From a virus, in the IMG/VR virus record IMGVR_UViG_3300024306_000021, positions 1 through 64,000 of that record: 64,000 nt of DNA; one strand, 5' to 3'. Of the stretch, positions 32,008 through 41,442 are shown piece after piece. A model generated the notes under the pieces. It was not told where the DNA came from and ran no database searches. It saw nothing but the letters and a program-made list of their open reading frames with translations. Every line of letters begins with the position of its first letter. Within the stretch, counting starts at the first letter, position 1. The position numbers and the translations under genes are program-made.

Positions 32008-35000
32008 TTATAACCTGCCTACGGCAACTTCGATCGTACCAATTCTATCGCTGTCGTAATTTTCTAGGGCTTTACCTATGATTGTTCCTGGTTTAGCTTC
32101 TTCGCCGGAAGAAATAGCTACACCCGGAATCTGGCTAGAAACTATGAGATCTCCTTTGGAAATTTTGCCTACTACCTTACATGGCACACGGCCTTGTAGT
32201 GCGACACATACTCTAGTGCCTGGGCATTCTCCGTTCATCACATAAGCCGGATTAGTAGAAACCACACCGGCTATTCTAGTAGTAGCTGCTTTGCTGCTCT
32301 TAGTGACTTCGGCAGAGCCTCCAAATTCTACTATCGTACCTGGTTCGTATTCTTGATCACTTGTATACCATTCTGCTAAGTCGGCCCATGTGGCTGAGAA
32401 TCTACTGCCCGAACCTATAGACCAGTTACCGACAATCTGTCCAGTATTTGCTGCTGCGCCTGTTGATAATGTTCCGCCATTATTAACATTAATTGTACCT
32501 GCGTTACTACCGGTGGCATCCCAAAAATTGTGAATAGTAGCATAATAAGCATTGTATTGATATGCTGCCGATGTACCGGTGTTTAATCTTATAGCAGTAT
32601 TACCGTTACCATCTCTGAGAGCAACATAATATGCTTGAGAACCTGCGTTATCTAATACTCGAGATAGTACAGTTGATGTTGTGCTGTTAACAGTCATCTT
32701 GATACCAAGTGAACCGACAGCATTAATTGATCCACCACCTGCCAGCGTAATTTCACCACTACTGGTCAATCCTGTAACAGATACAGCGCCTGCCGAAAAT
32801 CCGTTTGAAGCATCTCTTTGTACTAGATTCAAACCACCTACAGCAGTTGTAGAACTGTAACCGATTGTGCTAAATTTGCCAGAGCCAGTACCAGTAGCTG
32901 TTCTAACCACAGCACCTACTGATGGAACTTCTGCTCTGCTTAGACCGTCGCCGTCTTCTACGATAGTTCTAGCGTCAACGGGAACCGGAGCTCCGATAGC
33001 GGTTCCACTAGCAGGTGTTGCTCTTCTTGCCAACACCTTTGTGCTGTTTCCAGACAATGATTGATTGTCAGTGGCATCATAAACACTAGGATCGATGTAT
33101 GCCAGCTTGGTAAATCTAACACCACTAGTAGTAGAAGTCGAATCATTCAAGCTCAAGAAACCGTTAGCACTAACTGTGAACACAGCCGAATCGGCAGCTG
33201 ATAACAGACCGAACGATCTTACTCGTATAGTAGAACTTAGTGTGCCAGACGGTATAGCTAGTGCTATATCGAATGTGTTAGTAGTCACATTGTAAACGGT
33301 CCATTGACCGTTTAAAGAAGTTATTGAAGTCTCACCTGAAATGACAACGCTTTCTCCATTAACAAATCCGTGTAATGTGGCTGTCAGTGTTACTCGAGGA
33401 GCTCCTACTGTTTGATTGGTGTAAGAAGTTATCTGTAGACCATCCGCAGCTTTTGCTTTTAGAGTGTTAAGATTTAACTTGTATTGACCGATAGCAGCAG
33501 TGTAAGCTATATTGTTATCAGTAACATAATTTGAAGCAAGGGTAGATGTTAATGTAGTTCCGCTTCTGTTTAGAGTTATAGCACCAGTAACAGTGGCTTT
33601 TGTAAAGCCGGCAGCAGTACCAGTGAATGTCAATAGGTCACCGCTGCTTGCTCCAGTAGTCGTACCATCCTCTAGATTCAACAGCTTCATGTAATTTCTT
33701 GGAACAGCATCATTCGCTGATGTTGGACTAGCAACATTTATGATTCTGTTGTTGTTAAGGTCCATAGGACCTTTCATGCCCAATGTACCATCTAGAGCCA
33801 TATACCCCGGACCAACCAAACCTGTAGTTACTATGGTGCCGCTGTTAGATAGACCTAGTCTAGAATCGATATAGGTTCTAACAGCATTAGATGTAGGTGT
33901 AGAAGTAGATGGAGCAGGTCCTGTTCCACCTAAGGTTGTATCGTTTGAGAACTCGTTAATTTCAACGCCGCTCTTCAATCTTAGAGTTTCGATACCAGCC
34001 AAGTTGATTTTGGCGCTCAGGGTCAAATTACCTGTACCTTGATCAACACCGAAGAAGTCACCGACTTTGAATGTACCGTTTTGGTCTGTGCTTACATAGA
34101 ACACACGACCCTTGTTTTGTTCTAGAACTTGTTTAGCTACATCAGGGGTGTTAGCCGGCGGACCAAAAATATCTGATGGATAGTTAGTGTCTGCGTAGCT
34201 ACCAGTTCCTATATCCAAGAAGTCCACGCTAGTGGCTCTCATAGTAGAAATATTAACGGTGACAGTTCCTGTAGCACCACCTCTTATACCTGCGTTGAGT
34301 GACACATTGCTGGCACTGTTATTGATGCTGTAAGTTAATCCGCCCATGGCACTGACAGTACCACCGCTGGTAAATGTAGTATATCCGGTACTGTTGACTG
34401 CGGTTGTTAACGCACTATCTGAATACAATTCAAAACTATCAAATGATCTGATCACTGTAGAAACAGAACCAGTAGCGTTGCTAAGTGTAGCAGTAGTACC
34501 ACCCCAAATATATCCGGAAGCAGTAGTCAATGTCACTGGGGTCGTACCGCTGATAGTGGCAGTTATCGTAATATGTGTAGTATCTGGTATAGATAGAACA
34601 TAATATGTAGTACCACTAACGATACCGCCAAACCCTGTACCATAGAAGATGATAGCTTGATTCAGCGATAGCTTGCTGGTATCGTCGACTACTATCTGAT
34701 TAGGTCTTGATGGGTCTGTAGAAACGATTGTTGCCGTAGCATTGATCCTGTACGTGCTCACTGTGATTGTTGTAGAATTAATCACACGATGGACGAAATA
34801 GTCTTGTATGCTGACCAATCCGCCTATAGATCCAGAAACTATCACAGCCTGTCCAGTAGCCAGCGCAGGTGTAGACACTGCTGATCCTAAAGTTACATAA
34901 TTAGTTCCGGCAGCAGTGGCAGTTATATTGACAGTGTTAGTCTGTCTCTTGATATAGTAATAGTTTGAACCTGAGAAATTCAACTCTGTCATACCACCGA

Positions 35001-38000
35001 CGCCGGTGAATTTGACCTTCTTGCCGTCTGTCATCATGTGGGCCTGTGTAGTAGTGACTACAGCAGGATTGGCCTTGGTAACCGCGCTGACCGTTCCTCG
35101 AGCAGTAGCAGCATTAGGATTAGTGACGTTGTTAAATGTAACCTTGGCATAAGCATTTGGTAGACCGGTATTAACCAGCGTATATCCTGTTATTTCGTAT
35201 ATAGAGTCTTGATAACCAAATATCTGTCCTCCTGTTCCTGTTGTACTAGGATATACAGTATAACCTGTAGTTTGATAAGTCAGTCTCGCAGCGTTAGCTG
35301 TGCTTAAAGGTTGGATAGCTATATAATCATCGCCAGCATTGCCGAAACCTGGAGGTATAGTAAATGTTGTATCATTTTTCTTGACAGGTAACGAAACATA
35401 ACTGAATCCGTCTCTAGTGGTCACTAACACATCTTTGTCTGCTGCTCCGACATCTAGATATGGGTTAAACGCAGTTACTCTGATAACGTTGGCAGTTGAT
35501 TCTGAAAATACTAGAGCAGTGCTTGGTCTTGTGCTTACGATGGCATCTTTACCACTAATGACCAATTCACCGCTTTGTCTTATGATCAATGATTTGCTGG
35601 TCAAATCGTTGGCGATACCAGTGACTCCCGAAGCACTAGTCACATTAGCTAATGAAAGCGCAGCAACACCGGTTGGTAAACCTGTTGTGGATACACCTAC
35701 TACGTTGTATGTTCTCCAACCTAATGTAACTCCTGCTCCAGAATCGCCTGTATGATCAATGTCGACGACACAGCCATTTCGAGGTAGATATGAATAATTG
35801 GTCACATAAAGAGTTAACGATCCCTTGGCATTGCTAATAGACAGTAGAGCATTTTCATAAGATGTAGCTGTCTGGGCTAGCGGAAATTTTAGATTGACTG
35901 AATCTGGTACTTCATTAGGGTCAGCACCTTCTGCCCTTAAACCATACACACCGTTACAGCATGAGCCACCCACTGAACGTATCTGACCACCGTTGAGTGA
36001 GTAGTAGGCTGTGTAGCAGTAATAGGTAAACAGCGACACAGATTCGATCAAACCGTTATTGTTGGCAAAAATTCCATAGCCCAAGTCATTGACCTGTGTA
36101 AAGTCGTTGTTCAACATTGACTTGTTACCAGGTGTTCTTAAGATAACTTTACCACCGACCATGGCATTATATGGAGTATCTAACACGCAGTTATATTGTG
36201 GATAGATATCAGGCACAGTGGTACTATCACCGCCTGCTGCGATAGTATTAATATAACCTACAGCAGTGTCTATAGTACCTGTGCTAGTTCCTGTTAGTAC
36301 TTTAGCGTTGGTTAGATCTACACCTGATAGTGTTAGGTCTTTAGTCTGGTAGAACTGAATAGTATGGCTGGACCCACTGCCTGATCCTGTGATATTGATT
36401 GCCAATGCTGTAGAAAGACCTTTTTCTGCGGCTACTATCAGATCAAATGATTCGAACAGTTGAATAGTGTCAGCATCTATCACATAAACATAATATGGAT
36501 CTACAGTTGATAAGGTACCAAAATCTGTGGTAATAGAAGACCCACCGCCGTTGCTATATTGTACCTTAGATCCATTAGTAAATGGGTGCGAAGGTAGTGT
36601 TATTGTATTTGCTGATATAGAAACAGCAGATGAGGGATTGAAAGTCTGTTTGCTACGTAAAGGACTTATGGTGATGTTCTGTATAATATCGGTTATAGTA
36701 GAACCTATAAAATTAACAGCATCTGTTTCGGCAGGAATTTGATCCTGCGCATATACCAATACTCCTTGTCTGTAGTAAGAATATCCTGCTCTTAGAGATT
36801 CTGTAAAATCTCCAAACATGTCTATAGCAATAGCATCAACTATAAGTCCAACATCTCGCTTACAAGTGTCTTTAAGATAATTTAGTGAAGGATAATATTG
36901 ATCGACAAATTTAACAGTTTCTACCTGTATGAGTTCTTTGTTAGCCTGTATCAAGGCCTTGGCCTTATACATAGCTTCTCCGTATTGAACAATATTAGCT
37001 ATGATTTCAAAACAGTTGTCAACGATAGTTTGAGCAGTGGCACCATCAGTGATCGACGGAATAGTAGTTTGTCCTGCGCTGCCTAGCACAGGTGTAAACA
37101 GTTCTTGTTTGATACATTTTATCGCGATATCTCTAGCATGTCTTATAGCTGCGGCAGTCTGTGTTACTTGACCGGCAATGATAGTAGAACCACTAGAAAA
37201 ATATAGTCTACCTGCTTGTGAGCTATGTCTATAACCGCCATATAGAAGGTCTTCCATGACAGCATCAACGATCAGTCCTACATCTCTATAACAAATATCT
37301 TCGTCATAGTTTAGATTAGGAAATCCACTAGGTGAATTGATCCATGCTATGGTTTCTGTTTGTATGAATGTTTTGTTAGCAGCCAGCAGAGTCTTAGCGC
37401 CAAAATATGGTGTTTCTACTCTAGTCGCTAAGGTAATCCTATATAAATCACTGCCGAACACAAATGATGTTGGTAGCTGAGGTTCTCTGTAAAGACCACC
37501 GATAGTGATCTTATATCCGTCATCGCTCTTATCTAGTAGCACACCGGGCATGTTAGCTACGAATCCATCGACGTATTGTCCACCAGCAAATCTCTTGGCA
37601 TTAGTGCTGCCAGTAAAACTTGATCCAACTTGCATGTATGGTGACTTGGCAGATATCTGACCTTCGGGGTCAAGTACCATCATGAATCCGCCGTGACCTT
37701 GAACACTCATGTTACGTACAACAACAGCGTCATTGGCTAAGAACACATCCATTTCGTCGTTATTCTTGGGAGTGCTTGAGTAGTCCAGCGGATCTGTTAG
37801 ATAGTGATAACCGTATTCTGTGGTCGAGACACGGATTCCGTCGATGATAGGATCTCTACGGAAATATAATCTAGCCCAAGGGGATCTGCTGATTCCTGGT
37901 TTTGGTCTGATCTGGACACGTCTAAATTCTGTTCCTTTGATAGAAACGTTAGCTGCTAGACGTATAGGAAAATGTTCGTAATAGATACCACTTTCTACTT

Positions 38001-39540
38001 CAATAGTAACTTGTACGTTCTTGGTAGCTTGGCCGTATTCTATTTCTTCTCCTACAAGAAGATTACCAGTAAGTGTTTGTATATCAAATATTTCGTTGCC
38101 TAGATTATCTATTTCGGCAGCAAAGTTAACGATTCTAGCTACAGCACCTGAAGTTAATCCTCGTAATAGTTGACCATCTGATAGATCGTTGTCAAAGTCG
38201 GAACCTAGATTTTCTGTAGTTATGGTTATTCTTGGTAGATAGATATCGATAGTTGGAATAGATGTATATCCAGAACCATTGCTTACGATATTCACATCCT
38301 TGATAACTCCACCTACTTCTATAGGAGTGGCTTCTGCTCCTAATGTAGGAGATCCTCCTGAGAATATGGCAGAAGCAGAACCGTAATTGCTACCTCCATT
38401 AGTAACTATGATGCTACTGACTTTCCAGGTAGCCGATATCCTAGCACCGTTACCGGTTCCTCCTACGAGAGTGATATTGGTTATATTATCAGGTAATGCG
38501 CTATAGACACCTGCTTCTACGATAGAAAGTTGAGTAATGCCGCCTGTGATATCTTTGGCTTCTACACGCACCTGTGCTGGAATAACAGGAGTACCTCCAG
38601 ATAGCGTTAACACATCTCCGAGTTCGTACCCAGTTCCTACGATAGGGATAGTGAAAGAATCGACGCCCATCCTTGCTACTGCTGTAGCACCTACTCCTGA
38701 CAAGGGAGAAGCAGCAAACGAATAAAGTGTTGAATTCTTGGTACCAAAATCGTAGGTAAGTTTCTTTCTATAAGGACCTAGTTCAAATGGAGCACTGTTA
38801 ATGATCTGCTCTGCTACTTGAGCAGCATAGCTAACAGTAGCATAGGCAGCTGACCAAGAACGTCCTCTTTGGTTTTCTGGAATATCTGTTCTATTGTCGC
38901 TACCATTTTTAGCAACAAAGATGTTATTAGCACTGGTAAATGTTTTGCCATCTACATAAGATTTTGTAGCAGCGATTAACCCATTGTAGTTGGCATCATC
39001 GCTTTGTATAGGATTTCTGCTTAGGATCAGCGGACCAGTCATAGTTCCCCATTCTGTCCTAATAGCATTAGTGTTTGGATCTCTAGCATTTACGCCAGCT
39101 AGAGATAATTTTCCGTCTACATATCCTTTTGTAGCAGCATCTGTATCTAATTGAGCTGGACTAAGATTTGTTAGACGTTTGAAATTAGAGTTTAAGTTGG
39201 CAGCAAGTGTTGGAGTGGCATCGTTGATCAACGCAGAAGCTAGAGAACTAAAACGGATAACTCCTGGATCTACTTGGTTGATAACTAGAGTAGCATCACC
39301 TACTAGTTCTTTAAAAACAATTTCTTCAGTTACACCATCAACGACCAGTATTTTATTTGAATCAGCTAGGCGTATCTGGCTAGGTGTGTCAGATAGCCCA
39401 GTAAAGGACAGTTTACCTTCTTGTCCTAGAATAGCATATAGTTCTGTGAAATTTTCGTTGACTTTCTTAAAACTGTCACGAATACTGTCGCCGGTACCGT
39501 CATTGCCTTCGATACCAATATTAATCTCTTGTCTAGCCAT
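32008..39540 (-). CDS. Giant tail fibre/adhesin, 2510 aa
   Basis: The largest gene in the window. The N-terminal attachment module (INIGIEGNDGTGDSIRDSFK) is followed by beta-rich repeats. Two tandem helical modules share CYRDVGLIVDAVMEDLLYGG and CKRDVGLIVDAIAIDMFGD (about residues 770-920). Many Thr/Ser/Gly repeats follow. The C-terminal domain DLAEWYTSDQEYEPGTIVEF with RIAGVVSTNPAYVMNG and VALQGRVPCKVVGKI matches the ends of cyanophage tail fibres. CCGGAGTTTATA precedes the ATG. It is probably the distal host-recognition fibre. Confidence 0.88.
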   Translation of the reverse strand: MARQEINIGIEGNDGTGDSIRDSFKKVNENFTELYAILGQEGKLSFTGLSDTPSQIRLADSNKILVVDGVTEEIVFKELVGDATLVINQVDPGVIRFSSLASALINDATPTLAANLNSNFKRLTNLSPAQLDTDAATKGYVDGKLSLAGVNARDPNTNAIRTEWGTMTGPLILSRNPIQSDDANYNGLIAATKSYVDGKTFTSANNIFVAKNGSDNRTDIPENQRGRSWSAAYATVSYAAQVAEQIINSAPFELGPYRKKLTYDFGTKNSTLYSFAASPLSGVGATAVARMGVDSFTIPIVGTGYELGDVLTLSGGTPVIPAQVRVEAKDITGGITQLSIVEAGVYSALPDNITNITLVGGTGNGARISATWKVSSIIVTNGGSNYGSASAIFSGGSPTLGAEATPIEVGGVIKDVNIVSNGSGYTSIPTIDIYLPRITITTENLGSDFDNDLSDGQLLRGLTSGAVARIVNFAAEIDNLGNEIFDIQTLTGNLLVGEEIEYGQATKNVQVTIEVESGIYYEHFPIRLAANVSIKGTEFRRVQIRPKPGISRSPWARLYFRRDPIIDGIRVSTTEYGYHYLTDPLDYSSTPKNNDEMDVFLANDAVVVRNMSVQGHGGFMMVLDPEGQISAKSPYMQVGSSFTGSTNAKRFAGGQYVDGFVANMPGVLLDKSDDGYKITIGGLYREPQLPTSFVFGSDLYRITLATRVETPYFGAKTLLAANKTFIQTETIAWINSPSGFPNLNYDEDICYRDVGLIVDAVMEDLLYGGYRHSSQAGRLYFSSGSTIIAGQVTQTAAAIRHARDIAIKCIKQELFTPVLGSAGQTTIPSITDGATAQTIVDNCFEIIANIVQYGEAMYKAKALIQANKELIQVETVKFVDQYYPSLNYLKDTCKRDVGLIVDAIAIDMFGDFTESLRAGYSYYRQGVLVYAQDQIPAETDAVNFIGSTITDIIQNITISPLRSKQTFNPSSAVSISANTITLPSHPFTNGSKVQYSNGGGSSITTDFGTLSTVDPYYVYVIDADTIQLFESFDLIVAAEKGLSTALAINITGSGSGSSHTIQFYQTKDLTLSGVDLTNAKVLTGTSTGTIDTAVGYINTIAAGGDSTTVPDIYPQYNCVLDTPYNAMVGGKVILRTPGNKSMLNNDFTQVNDLGYGIFANNNGLIESVSLFTYYCYTAYYSLNGGQIRSVGGSCCNGVYGLRAEGADPNEVPDSVNLKFPLAQTATSYENALLSISNAKGSLTLYVTNYSYLPRNGCVVDIDHTGDSGAGVTLGWRTYNVVGVSTTGLPTGVAALSLANVTSASGVTGIANDLTSKSLIIRQSGELVISGKDAIVSTRPSTALVFSESTANVIRVTAFNPYLDVGAADKDVLVTTRDGFSYVSLPVKKNDTTFTIPPGFGNAGDDYIAIQPLSTANAARLTYQTTGYTVYPSTTGTGGQIFGYQDSIYEITGYTLVNTGLPNAYAKVTFNNVTNPNAATARGTVSAVTKANPAVVTTTQAHMMTDGKKVKFTGVGGMTELNFSGSNYYYIKRQTNTVNITATAAGTNYVTLGSAVSTPALATGQAVIVSGSIGGLVSIQDYFVHRVINSTTITVSTYRINATATIVSTDPSRPNQIVVDDTSKLSLNQAIIFYGTGFGGIVSGTTYYVLSIPDTTHITITATISGTTPVTLTTASGYIWGGTTATLSNATGSVSTVIRSFDSFELYSDSALTTAVNSTGYTTFTSGGTVSAMGGLTYSINNSASNVSLNAGIRGGATGTVTVNISTMRATSVDFLDIGTGSYADTNYPSDIFGPPANTPDVAKQVLEQNKGRVFYVSTDQNGTFKVGDFFGVDQGTGNLTLSAKINLAGIETLRLKSGVEINEFSNDTTLGGTGPAPSTSTPTSNAVRTYIDSRLGLSNSGTIVTTGLVGPGYMALDGTLGMKGPMDLNNNRIINVASPTSANDAVPRNYMKLLNLEDGTTTGASSGDLLTFTGTAAGFTKATVTGAITLNRSGTTLTSTLASNYVTDNNIAYTAAIGQYKLNLNTLKAKAADGLQITSYTNQTVGAPRVTLTATLHGFVNGESVVISGETSITSLNGQWTVYNVTTNTFDIALAIPSGTLSSTIRVRSFGLLSAADSAVFTVSANGFLSLNDSTSTTSGVRFTKLAYIDPSVYDATDNQSLSGNSTKVLARRATPASGTAIGAPVPVDARTIVEDGDGLSRAEVPSVGAVVRTATGTGSGKFSTIGYSSTTAVGGLNLVQRDASNGFSAGAVSVTGLTSSGEITLAGGGSINAVGSLGIKMTVNSTTSTVLSRVLDNAGSQAYYVALRDGNGNTAIRLNTGTSAAYQYNAYYATIHNFWDATGSNAGTINVNNGGTLSTGAAANTGQIVGNWSIGSGSRFSATWADLAEWYTSDQEYEPGTIVEFGGSAEVTKSSKAATTRIAGVVSTNPAYVMNGECPGTRVCVALQGRVPCKVVGKISKGDLIVSSQIPGVAISSGEEAKPGTIIGKALENYDSDRIGTIEVAVGRL

Positions 39541-39572
39541 TATAAACTCCGGAAAAAGCTACTTGCTCCTAA

Positions 39573-39580
39573 TATTTAGC
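39573..39580 (-). promoter_or_regulatory. Late-type promoter variant GCTAAATA
   Basis: A minus-strand octamer 32 nt before the giant fibre ATG. It matches the TAAATA core but not the first two bases of the T4 consensus. Confidence 0.5.
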
Positions 39581-39600
39581 CCAAAATTCTATAAGCCGAA

Positions 39601-39608
39601 TGTAAATA
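39601..39608 (+). promoter_or_regulatory. Late-type promoter variant TGTAAATA, plus strand
   Basis: It ends 4 nt before the ATG at 39613 in a region with no ribosome-binding site, so the zinc-finger mRNA may be leaderless or nearly so. Confidence 0.4.
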
Positions 39609-39612
39609 TCTT

Positions 39613-39900
39613 ATGTACTTGAAACAACTGACACGTACCACAGAATACACTAGACCTAGCAAGCTAGGTAAGGATCATGTCTATACGAGAGAAAAGACTG
39701 TGGCGGTATTCCGTTGCGACAGTTGTGATGAAGAATTTGAAAGAGATCTAAAACACATAGACCATAGGCGTCTAAGTAACAATTATTTCCATTGCTGCTC
39801 AAAGTGCGATGTTAAACGTTTCGCACAGAAAAAAGGAGTAGATAGGAAAAAGATATGGGACATGCCCGCTAGCAGTCTGTTACCTGTTAGCAAATATTAA
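39613..39900 (+). CDS. Zinc-finger protein, 95 aa
   Basis: FRCDSCDEEFERDLKHIDHRR followed by FHCCSKCDVKRFAQKKG (residues about 34-72) supplies CxxC and CCxxC pairs for one zinc site. The protein is basic and soluble. The ending KKIWDMPASS is a pattern I recall from T4-like cyanophages, where function is unknown. It is on the plus strand, divergent from the giant fibre and convergent with iscA. A nucleic-acid role is likely from composition. Confidence 0.8.
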   Translation: MYLKQLTRTTEYTRPSKLGKDHVYTREKTVAVFRCDSCDEEFERDLKHIDHRRLSNNYFHCCSKCDVKRFAQKKGVDRKKIWDMPASSLLPVSKY

Positions 39901-39997
39901 TGCTCACTTAAGGATGCCCTCGGGCACGACTCCTACTATCATCCTCGCCCAGCAGCCGGGCACACCTATGTAACGATAACGTCCTAAGGTAGGTGTT
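39901..39997 (+). other. Structured 3' region with 23S rRNA helix-69-like segment
   Basis: This 97-nt gap is GC-richer than its surroundings. It contains GCCC/GGGC mini-hairpins (39915-39925; 39948-39960). An ACACCTA/TAGGTGT 7-bp stem (39962-39968 with 39990-39996) encloses TAACGATAACGTCCTAAGG. The enclosed part matches the conserved 23S rRNA TAACTATAACGGTCCTAAGG segment with one substitution and one deleted G. Plus-strand orientation matches the rRNA sense. It could be an RNA element at the 3' end of the zinc-finger mRNA. Confidence 0.5.
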
Positions 39998-40318
39998 CTA
40001 TACTTTGAAACTTTCCCCACACCCGCAGCGAGCAGTTTCGTTGGGGTTTTTAAAATCAAACCCTTCGTTAAGTCCGTTTTTGATCCAATCCATTTCTAAA
40101 CCTAGCAGGTACACTAGAGATTTCTTATCTGTGTAAATGTTAACACCATTGCTTTGCCAAACGTCATCATGCTCGTTTGGAGTGTCGACATATTCTAAAA
40201 CATAAGCAAGACCTGAACATCCGGAGTTTTTTACTCCTACTCTTATGCCCAATCCTTTGCCTCTGCGTTCTAACTGTGTCTTTACTTTTTCAGCTGCTAG
40301 TTCCGACAGTGTTATCAT
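39998..40318 (-). CDS. iscA: IscA A-type Fe-S carrier
   Basis: A 106-aa homologue of bacterial IscA throughout its length: [20 protein letters not shown] (E. coli ITLSDSAAARV), [18 protein letters not shown] with ligand Cys34, and [14 protein letters not shown] with Cys98 and Cys100. It accepts clusters from IscU and delivers them to apoproteins. It overlaps the iscU end by 29 nt, in the same order as host isc operons (iscU then iscA). This points to capture of a host operon piece without iscS or iscR. Confidence 0.95.
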   Translation of the reverse strand: MITLSELAAEKVKTQLERRGKGLGIRVGVKNSGCSGLAYVLEYVDTPNEHDDVWQSNGVNIYTDKKSLVYLLGLEMDWIKNGLNEGFDFKNPNETARCGCGESFKV

Positions 40319-40709
40319 TTAATTCAGTTTCTCTTTGCTTTCTACGATAATCTTCAATGGCTGATTTAATAGCATCTTCTGCGAGGATAGAGCAGTGGAT
40401 CTTGACGGGGGGCAAAGCGAGTTCTGCTGCGATAGCCGAATTTTTAATCGTACCCGCTTGGTCGAGCGTCTTACCTTTAAGCCATTCGGTAACGAGCGAG
40501 CTACTCGCAATCGCCGAACCGCACCCGTAGGTTTTAAACTTTGCGTCTTCGATGATTCCATTTTCATCTACCTTTATTTGAAGTTTCATCACATCGCCGC
40601 AAGCAGGTGCCCCAACCATACCAGTACCAACGGTAGGATCAGACTTATCAAGACTACCCACATTGCGGGGGTTTTCATAATGATCAATAACCTGGTTGCT
40701 ATATGCCAC
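40290..40709 (-). CDS. iscU: IscU Fe-S cluster scaffold
   Basis: It matches E. coli IscU almost residue by residue ([52 protein letters not shown]). The three cluster cysteines Cys37, Cys63 and Cys106 and the LPPVK motif bound by HscA (99-103) are intact. The last 10 residues extend into the iscA overlap. Such closeness to beta/gammaproteobacterial IscU implies recent acquisition. It needs host IscS and HscA/HscB, which were not seen here. Confidence 0.96.
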   Translation of the reverse strand: MAYSNQVIDHYENPRNVGSLDKSDPTVGTGMVGAPACGDVMKLQIKVDENGIIEDAKFKTYGCGSAIASSSLVTEWLKGKTLDQAGTIKNSAIAAELALPPVKIHCSILAEDAIKSAIEDYRRKQRETELNDNTVGTSS

Positions 40710-40711
40710 GA

Positions 40712-40828
40712 TTAGTCCTTAATAAAAAAACCTTTGACTTTATCTTCCAAAGCCTTAGCCCAAGATGGCTGTGGAATATGCCAGCCCACGAATGCACCTA
40801 CTAAAATCCAAAATACTGTTTCTAACAT
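40712..40828 (-). CDS. Small single-pass membrane protein, 38 aa
   Basis: An ATG at 40828 with AAAGGAGACCAAAC in front opens a 38-codon frame. MLETVFWILVGAFVGWHIPQ forms one transmembrane helix and the tail is basic-amphipathic (PSWAKALEDKVKGFF). It stops 3 nt before iscU. Similar short GWH-x-PQP proteins are known to me from T4-like cyanophages. Function unknown. Confidence 0.75.
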   Translation of the reverse strand: MLETVFWILVGAFVGWHIPQPSWAKALEDKVKGFFIKD

Positions 40829-40844
40829 GTTTGGTCTCCTTTAG

Positions 40845-41402
40845 TTATTGTAATCTATCATTTACTATGGCCCAATCTATTATGCGCCAAAAGTTATTCA
40901 TATATTTGTCTTTGTCTGCTTGGTAATCTAATGCCCAAGCGTGTTCCCACCAATCTACTAACAGTGCTATCCTAGTAGGATCACCGGTGATATTATGATT
41001 TTTTATAGTCTTTATTTCACCTTGTCTGTCCATAAACACCCAACCGCTGCCCTGTATAGTCATAGCAGTTTTTAAAAATTCTTCTTTAAAACTGTCGAAC
41101 GATTTGTATTTTCTTTCTATAAGTTCTTCACTAGCACCGAATGGGCGATTAGCACCACCGGGCGGCTTTAGCTGTGAAAAATAAATGTTATGTAGTACTG
41201 CTCCGCCTTTATTAAAATCTGAATCACCTTCACCTTTATTGTAACGTTCTACGTAGGCTTTAGCTAGCTTACCATAATGATAATCCAGAGTTTTTTCACT
41301 CAAAACAGGATCTAGCTCGGTTCTTTTATAAGGCAGTGGCTCTTGCCTGAGCTGTTTGTCTGCTACTTCTATTAAATTGATATAGGTCTTTATGTCCTTC
41401 AT
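40845..41402 (-). CDS. Fe/Mn superoxide dismutase-like protein with a missing ligand
   Basis: The 185-aa SOD fold is clear: LPYKRTELDPVLSEKTLDYH, HNIYFSQLKPPGG, GSGWVFM and VDWWEHAWALDY followed by FW. Metal ligands His71, Asp150 and His154 are present. However, the first ligand His (E. coli FeSOD PHIS, His26) is replaced by Val33 in DPVLS. Activity is therefore doubtful; it may bind metal differently or serve structurally. No ribosome site precedes the ATG, and a GGTAAATA octamer sits exactly 6 nt away. Confidence 0.85.
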   Translation of the reverse strand: MKDIKTYINLIEVADKQLRQEPLPYKRTELDPVLSEKTLDYHYGKLAKAYVERYNKGEGDSDFNKGGAVLHNIYFSQLKPPGGANRPFGASEELIERKYKSFDSFKEEFLKTAMTIQGSGWVFMDRQGEIKTIKNHNITGDPTRIALLVDWWEHAWALDYQADKDKYMNNFWRIIDWAIVNDRLQ

Positions 41403-41407
41403 GACTA

Positions 41408-41424
41408 TATTTACCAGCTAAATA
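41408..41424. promoter_or_regulatory. Divergent pair of late-type octamers
   Basis: GGTAAATA on the minus strand (41415-41408) faces the SOD-like gene and GCTAAATA on the plus strand (41417-41424) faces the basic AT-hook gene. They are separated by one base. The minus one predicts a leaderless mRNA; the plus one leaves room for AAGGAG. Confidence 0.45.
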
Positions 41425-41442
41425 GGCTGTAAGGAGATTAAC

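Noticed and set aside
32867-39622. Several plus-strand frames of 60-147 codons opposite the giant fibre gene
   Set aside because: They lack ribosome sites and motifs and simply mirror the repetitive sense sequence.
39962-39996. A homing endonuclease or intron next to the rRNA-like site
   Set aside because: No LAGLIDADG, HNH or GIY-YIG frame lies nearby; only the site-like sequence exists.
40319-40567. A basic 82-codon frame opposite in phase to iscU
   Set aside because: It is a frame-shifted shadow of the well-supported iscU gene.
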